NCBI GenBank assembly: GCA_945871455.1
Contig: CAMBXJ010000087.1
Coordinates: 1-11,056, forward strand
DNA from: Asaia bogorensis
Lineage (GTDB): Bacteria > Pseudomonadota > Alphaproteobacteria > Acetobacterales > Acetobacteraceae
DNA length: 11,056 nucleotides
Direction of reading: 5' to 3'
The notes under the pieces: model-generated
The model's input: only the letters and a program-made list of their open reading frames with translations
What the model was told of the DNA's origin: nothing
Database searches by the model: none
Shown: positions 6,953 to 11,056 of the stretch, one piece after another
Numbering within the stretch: the first letter of the stretch is position 1
How the letters are laid out: each line of letters begins with the position of its first letter
Program-made: the position numbers and the translations under genes

Positions 6953-6982
6953 TTGCCGTCATTCACGCGTGGTCGGTAGTAT
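6953..6982 (+). promoter_or_regulatory. Weak candidate promoter for the 7121 gene
   Basis: TTGCCG (6953-6958), an 18-nt spacer and TAGTAT (6977-6982) form a marginal -35/-10 pair. The predicted transcription start near 6989 coincides with the most upstream GTG of the open frame. That would favour the downstream start at 7121, or else a leaderless GTG. Low confidence. Confidence 0.2.
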
Positions 6983-7120
6983 GGAGACGTGCGGACGACA
7001 GCGCGTCAGGCTGTGGATTCGAGATATTTCATTAACCTGACTACATCTCATTATTCGTCTCAGACGGGCGATTTAGGTCGCCGCACACACTGGCTTCTTG
7101 GGCCGGAGGACAAGCGCACA

Positions 7121-8881
7121 GTGGGCACGACCGCCAGGCGATCGGATATATGGACAGGAGCGCAGCTCGCCGGATGGCTGGCCGCCGCCCCCCACTCCGT
7201 GGCCATGCCGTCACTGTTCGTCATCGTGCGAGAGACGCTGCGCCTCGGCGGGCGGGAGATGCGGCAAACCCGCACGACCTTCCAGCTTCCGAACCATGAC
7301 GGTTCGACCGACGAAGCCGGGTTTCAGGAGTGGCTCGTTCAGAACCAGGCCACCGGTGCCGAACAACACAAGGTGGCGATCCTGGTGATCCGGGAGACCC
7401 TGGACGACCCCGACCAGATCCGGGAATGCGTCCTGGAACGACGGATCGGCGCGCTCGATGGCCCCTATTTCGGACACCCGGCCCGGGTGGAATTCATGGG
7501 CGCCGCCAGGGCCGTCCGCCTTTATGGTACTCAACTGGGGGGCACCCAACCCGGGGGCACCCCACCGGGGCCCGCTGGCGGACCCAACCAGGGGCTGCGG
7601 AACGCGCGAGACGCGGGCGATCGTACCGGCCCGATGCCGCCCCTATCCCTGGTGGAACTGCCGCCGCCAGAGGGGCGGTTCAACCGACCCGACCCAACCG
7701 CGCTGGTCGAAGCCTTCGCCGGCGAGGACGCCGCCCTTCGCACTCATTTCGGCTCCAATGTCGTGGTTCTGGCACGCCGGTCCCCCAACCTGTTCGAAGA
7801 CGCGATCGGTCTGTCCACGATCGTCCATGTCAGGACCGGTGGCCGGGTCACGGGTTGCGGCATCGGCTGGCACGGCACGCTCGCCTATGTTCTGGCGGCC
7901 GATTTCGCGCGGCTCGACCATCCGCTGGGGCTGCCACCGGACCAGGACGCGGCGATCGACACCGTGCTGAAAGCCCACGACCTGGTGCGCCATGAAGTGC
8001 GGATCGATCGGGCCGGCGCCGCGGTGCTGGCGCGCCGGCGCAATGGGGCGGACCTGTTCATCCTGCGCCACGACGGCACGACCGTGCGGGTGGAGCGGCA
8101 TCGGGCCAGCCAACAGACCGACGGGTCCGCCGACCAGCAACGCTGGCTGCGCTATGCCGAAACGCATGAACGGCGCACCATCCTCGACACCCATCTGACC
8201 CAACCGGCGAAGACCATGGTTGTGGTTTCGGGCGATCCGGACGGCCAGGTCTGGCGCCACGAAATCGACCCTGATGGTATCGAGATCGACCGCCGCCCGG
8301 CCAACGACACGGCAATGGGCACAATATTTCGGGAACAAGCTGACCAGGTCAGCGCCGCCGCCGCCGCCGAACCAACCGCGTCCGAAGCGTCCACGACGGT
8401 GCGGGACGCGCTGCTGGCCAAGGCCCGGGCGCTGTCGCGCACGCTCGCGGAACCCCGGAAATCCGAGATCGACGACACCCCATTCGGCGCCGATTTCGAC
8501 GACAGGTTCCCCAGCGCGGTGTTCCATTTGCGGGAAGCCCATCGCTGCCTGGTATTCCGCCGCTCCACCGCGACCGCGTTCCATCTCGGGCGCATCCTGC
8601 GGATCGGCTTGCGGGCCCTGGCCCGATTTTCAGGCATCCCCGATATTGAAGGGAAAAGCTGGACCGCCATCATGCGGTTGCTGCGGACGCAGCCCGACGT
8701 GCCGCCCCCGCTTCTGGACGCGATCCGACAGGTGCGACGCTATTGGGCCGCGCCTGACATGAACTCCGCCGACAAATTCACGGAAGAGGAGGCCGAGTTG
8801 CTGATGGAAGCGGTGGCTCGCTTCATGATCCTGCTCTCGGATATCTGCGATGAGCAGGGCAACGCCATCCCCACCGACTGA
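7121..8881 (+). CDS. Unrecognised protein with C-terminal HEPN-like helical domain lacking the usual R-N-x-x-x-H residues
   Basis: I do not recognise the full-length family. The product is 586 residues from GTG 7121, chosen because GGAGGA (7105-7110) lies 10 nt upstream and GC-rich coding bias begins there. The frame stays open to GTG 6989 (630 residues). Residues ~1-135 are a mixed globular segment (SLFVIVRETLRLGG, HKVAILVIRETLDDP). Residues 136-150 are three GTQLG-type pentapeptides opening a Pro/Gly-rich linker. Residues ~190-405 look beta-rich (GSNVVVLARRSPNLFEDAIG, DLFILRHDGTTVRVERHR). A poly-alanine linker lies at 412-416. Residues ~463-586 (HLREAHRCLVFRRSTATAFH, then LGRILRIGLRALARF and FTEEEAELLMEAVARFM) resemble a helical HEPN-type domain. 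There the family's WRNPTMH is WAAPDMN (542-548), so R, N and H are all replaced. No membrane segment or signal peptide is evident. It stands alone between the divergent cysS and downstream parE. The domain call is inference from memory. Confidence 0.72.
   Translation: MGTTARRSDIWTGAQLAGWLAAAPHSVAMPSLFVIVRETLRLGGREMRQTRTTFQLPNHDGSTDEAGFQEWLVQNQATGAEQHKVAILVIRETLDDPDQIRECVLERRIGALDGPYFGHPARVEFMGAARAVRLYGTQLGGTQPGGTPPGPAGGPNQGLRNARDAGDRTGPMPPLSLVELPPPEGRFNRPDPTALVEAFAGEDAALRTHFGSNVVVLARRSPNLFEDAIGLSTIVHVRTGGRVTGCGIGWHGTLAYVLAADFARLDHPLGLPPDQDAAIDTVLKAHDLVRHEVRIDRAGAAVLARRRNGADLFILRHDGTTVRVERHRASQQTDGSADQQRWLRYAETHERRTILDTHLTQPAKTMVVVSGDPDGQVWRHEIDPDGIEIDRRPANDTAMGTIFREQADQVSAAAAAEPTASEASTTVRDALLAKARALSRTLAEPRKSEIDDTPFGADFDDRFPSAVFHLREAHRCLVFRRSTATAFHLGRILRIGLRALARFSGIPDIEGKSWTAIMRLLRTQPDVPPPLLDAIRQVRRYWAAPDMNSADKFTEEEAELLMEAVARFMILLSDICDEQGNAIPTD
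7526..7570 (+). repeat. In-frame triple 15-bp repeat encoding a Gly/Pro linker
   Basis: Three 15-bp units at 7526-7540, 7541-7555 and 7556-7570 encode GTQLG, GTQPG and GTPPG (residues 136-150 of the orphan protein), followed by PAGGP. The units differ at a few bases, mostly C/T and A/C. The repeat marks a flexible linker between the N-terminal and middle segments. Length change by whole units would keep the frame. Confidence 0.75.
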
Positions 8882-8952
8882 CCGGACGCCGGCCTGTCCG
8901 CCCCCGAGGTCCGCGATCTGGCCGGTCCGTGCCGACATTCCAAACGTCACGG

Positions 8953-8981
8953 TTGCCCAGACTCCCGCCGCCCTTGTAGGG
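8953..8981 (+). promoter_or_regulatory. Weak candidate promoter for parE
   Basis: In the 125-bp gap before parE, TTGCCC (8953-8958) is followed after 17 nt by GTAGGG (8976-8981). The -35 is acceptable and the -10 poor. No intrinsic terminator with a T-run separates the orphan gene from parE, so co-transcription is also possible. Confidence 0.2.
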
Positions 8982-9006
8982 TGCGAGACAGCGATGGGAA
9001 CACAGC

Positions 9007-11016
9007 ATGAACGATCTGTTCGGTCCAGAGTCTGACAAGCCATCCGCGCCCAAACGCGGCAAGCCGGTGACACAGCCGGATACCGACTACTCCGCCAAGG
9101 ATATCGAAGTCCTGGAGGGGTTGGAGCCTGTACGCCGCCGCCCCGGCATGTATATCGGTGGCACCGACGAGAACGCCCTGCACCATCTGGCCGCCGAAGT
9201 GCTGGACAACGCCATGGACGAAGCCGTGGCCGGCCATGCCAGCTTCATCGACGTCTCGGCGGAAACCGGCAACTGGCTGACCATCCGCGACAACGGCCGC
9301 GGCATCCCCGTCGATCCGCATCCGAAGTTCAAGGATCTCAGCGCGTTGGAGGTGATCCTCACGACCCTGCATTCCGGTGGCAAGTTCGGCGGCAAGGCCT
9401 ATGCGACATCCGGTGGACTGCACGGCGTCGGCAGTTCCGTCGTCAACGCGCTATCCGAGGTGATGGAGGTCGAGGTCGCCCGCGACCGCGTGCTGTGGAA
9501 GCAGAGCTACGCCCGCGGCAAGCCCACCACCAAGCTGGTCAATGCTGGCCCGATCAACAACCGGCGCGGCACCACCATGCGCTTCAAGCCGGATACCGAG
9601 ATTTTCGGCGACCTCCAGTTCTCCCCGGCGCGCCTGTATCGCCTGTGCCGTTCCAAGGCCTATCTGTATCGCGGAGTCGAAATCCGCTGGAATTGCGCGC
9701 CGGCCTTGCTGAAATCCGGCAAGGATGAAACGCCCGCCGAAGCGGTGCTGCATTTCCCGGGCGGCCTGCGGGACAGTCTGGAAGCCGATATCGGCGATAC
9801 GCCCCGCGTGCTGTCGTCCATCTGGGCCGGCGAGGCGGATCTGCCAGGAGACGCCACCGGCAGGCTGGAATGGGCGGTCTCCTGGCTGGAGGGAACCGAC
9901 GGGTTCCTGCATTCCTACTGCAACACCGTCCCCACCCCACAAGGCGGCACCCATGAAGCCGGTTTCCGCTCGGCTCTTATCAAAGGCTTGCGCGCCTGGG
10001 GAGAGCAGCGGGGCAACCGCCGAGCGGCACAGATTACCGCGGACGATGTGCTGGAACCGATGGCCGGAAAATTGTCGCTGTTCCTGCGCGAACCGCAGTT
10101 CCAGGGCCAGACCAAGGAGAAACTGACCAGTTCCGAGGCATCTCGCCTGACCGAAACCGCCTTGCGCGACCGGTTCGACCATTTCATGGCCGCCGATCCC
10201 GCCCAGGCGGACAATCTGCTGACCTTCGTGGTGGAACGCGCGGAAGAGCGCATCCGCCGCAAGGAAGCCAAGGACACGCCCCGCAAATCGGCCACGCGAC
10301 GCCTGCGCCTGCCCGGCAAGCTGACCGACTGCTCCCGCGAGAACGCCGCCGAGACGGAAATCTTCCTGGTCGAGGGCGATTCCGCCGGCGGGTCGGCCAA
10401 GCAGGCGCGCAACCGCGAGACCCAGGCGGTGCTGCCCCTGCGCGGGAAAATCCTGAACGTCGCCAGCGCGTCGGCCGACAAATTGCGCCAGAACCAGGAA
10501 CTGAAAGACCTGATAGAGGCGCTGGGCTGCGGCGTCGGCGACCGCTTCGATCATGCCAAACTGCGCTACGGCCGCGTTATCATCATGACCGACGCGGATG
10601 TGGACGGCGCCCATATCGCGTCCCTGCTGATGACGTTCTTCTATCGCGAACTGCCCGAACTGGTCCGCCGCGGGAATGTCTACCTGGCCCAGCCGCCGCT
10701 TTACCGGCTGACCCAGGGTGCAAAATCCGTCTACGCGATGAACGACGCCGATCGGGAACGCAAGATCAAGCGGGAGTTCAAGGCCAACACCAAGGTCGAG
10801 GTCAGCCGCTTTAAGGGACTCGGCGAAATGCCGCCCATGCAGCTTAAGGAAACCACGATGGATCCCGCTCGCCGGACCCTGCTGAAAGTGGTCGCGGCGC
10901 CGGAGGAACGGGCGGCGACCAACACTCTGGTGGAAAGCTTGATGGGGCGGCGGCCGGAACTGCGTTTCCAGTTCATCCAGGAACGGGCACGGACGGTCGA
11001 AGATCTGGATGTTTGA
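9007..11016 (+). CDS. parE: DNA topoisomerase IV subunit B
   Basis: The 669-residue ATPase subunit pairs with ParC to decatenate and relax DNA at chromosome segregation. The N-terminal GHKL ATPase carries E64 (in AEVLDN, the general base), N68, DNGRGIP and GGLHGVGSSVVNALS. The transducer domain follows. The C-terminal TOPRIM domain has EGDSA (456-460) and DADVDG (529-534), the acidic residues that hold magnesium. Two features separate it from GyrB: GKFGGKAYATSGGLHG, where GyrB usually has a KFDDNSYKVSGG-like form, and RFKGLGEMPPMQLKETTM (from 601), where GyrB has RYKGLGEMNPEQL. It also lacks the insert found in enterobacterial GyrB. The ATG at 9007 begins MNDLFGPES, with GGGA eight nt upstream. 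The frame is intact and ends RTVEDLDV. No parC is present in the window. Confidence 0.96.
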   Translation: MNDLFGPESDKPSAPKRGKPVTQPDTDYSAKDIEVLEGLEPVRRRPGMYIGGTDENALHHLAAEVLDNAMDEAVAGHASFIDVSAETGNWLTIRDNGRGIPVDPHPKFKDLSALEVILTTLHSGGKFGGKAYATSGGLHGVGSSVVNALSEVMEVEVARDRVLWKQSYARGKPTTKLVNAGPINNRRGTTMRFKPDTEIFGDLQFSPARLYRLCRSKAYLYRGVEIRWNCAPALLKSGKDETPAEAVLHFPGGLRDSLEADIGDTPRVLSSIWAGEADLPGDATGRLEWAVSWLEGTDGFLHSYCNTVPTPQGGTHEAGFRSALIKGLRAWGEQRGNRRAAQITADDVLEPMAGKLSLFLREPQFQGQTKEKLTSSEASRLTETALRDRFDHFMAADPAQADNLLTFVVERAEERIRRKEAKDTPRKSATRRLRLPGKLTDCSRENAAETEIFLVEGDSAGGSAKQARNRETQAVLPLRGKILNVASASADKLRQNQELKDLIEALGCGVGDRFDHAKLRYGRVIIMTDADVDGAHIASLLMTFFYRELPELVRRGNVYLAQPPLYRLTQGAKSVYAMNDADRERKIKREFKANTKVEVSRFKGLGEMPPMQLKETTMDPARRTLLKVVAAPEERAATNTLVESLMGRRPELRFQFIQERARTVEDLDV

Positions 11017-11038
11017 GATCCGGCCGAAACATTGAGCC

Positions 11039-11056
11039 ATGGCGACAACGGCCGCT
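11039..11056 (+). CDS. Possible start of a further gene (MATTAA..., runs off the right edge)
   Basis: An ATG at 11039 opens six codons (MATTAA) to the window end, 22 bp after the parE stop. No clear Shine-Dalgarno precedes it, and the fragment is too short to identify. The call rests only on position and the absence of a stop. Confidence 0.2.

Larger units (their letters stand above)
6624..7120. other. AT-rich divergent regulatory region between cysS and the 7121 gene
   Basis: This ~500-bp stretch separates two divergent genes and is clearly lower in GC than its surroundings, notably at 6731-6800, 6905-6960 and 7013-7075. It contains the G-quadruplex motif described separately and a small inverted repeat GGATT-TAT-AATCC (6771-6783). 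A possible cysS promoter on the minus strand pairs TTGACC (6664-6659) with CGTTAG (6640-6635) at 18-nt spacing, which is weak. An open frame at 6699-6962 (minus) crosses the C-rich tract as glycine repeats and shows no family features, so I do not call it. A frame joined to the 7121 gene stays open back to a GTG at 6989, but its codon use is AT-leaning. Confidence 0.5.

Noticed and set aside
6699..6962. An 87-codon minus-strand frame (MTAISQDRKKF...) in the cysS upstream region
   Set aside because: It has no Shine-Dalgarno, and its glycine runs come from the C-rich tract at 6809-6839. The region looks regulatory.
7839..7900. A trypsin-like protease domain in the orphan protein (GCGIGWHG)
   Set aside because: There is no catalytic GDSGGP or TAAHC-like motif, and the resemblance is only a glycine-rich strand.
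8881..8900. Small GC hairpin after the orphan gene as a terminator
   Set aside because: The stem is short and there is no T-run, so I do not call an intrinsic terminator.
9451..11040. A 529-codon minus-strand open frame
   Set aside because: It is antisense to parE throughout, and parE is unmistakable.

Overview
The window is GC-rich chromosomal DNA, most likely from an alphaproteobacterium. ParE, CysS and TrmJ look alphaproteobacterial, and two GC-rich palindromic intergenic elements are of a kind I associate with Acetobacteraceae/Rhodospirillales. The family-level placement is inference. No rRNA, tRNA, CRISPR array, insertion sequence or prophage was seen.

Layout. At the left edge (1-80, minus strand) is the N-terminus of an FAD-dependent oxidoreductase. 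It is divergent from an Lrp/AsnC-type regulator (480-965, plus), and the ~400 bp between them holds a large nested palindrome (171-390). Next come two membrane glycosylation genes on the plus strand. One is a dolichyl/polyprenyl-phosphate-type GT2 transferase fused to a GtrA-like membrane domain (1104-2228). The other is a GT39/ArnT-like polyprenyl-phosphate-sugar-dependent transferase (2340-3902). Together they suggest a lipid-linked sugar donor made on the cytoplasmic face and used on the periplasmic face. A second, unrelated inverted-repeat element (4067-4294) sits where this block converges with the minus-strand pair cysS (6623-5271) and trmJ (5170-4379), which are translation and tRNA-modification genes.

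The cysS-trmJ junction holds tandem 14-bp repeats. Each copy recreates a start codon and a Shine-Dalgarno-like sequence, giving a chain of tiny overlapping reading frames that runs into the trmJ GTG start. Upstream of cysS is an AT-rich, divergent regulatory region with a five-run G-quadruplex motif (on the minus strand). It is followed on the plus strand by an unrecognised ~586-residue protein (7121-8881). That protein ends in what looks like a HEPN-type helical domain whose expected R-N-x-x-x-H residues are replaced. The window closes with complete parE (topoisomerase IV subunit B, 9007-11016) and possibly the first codons of another gene.

Most of the window is housekeeping or cell-envelope material. 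The features most worth following are the orphan protein at 7121-8881, the ATGA-relay leader of trmJ, and the two palindromic element families. I see no convincing multi-gene novel system.
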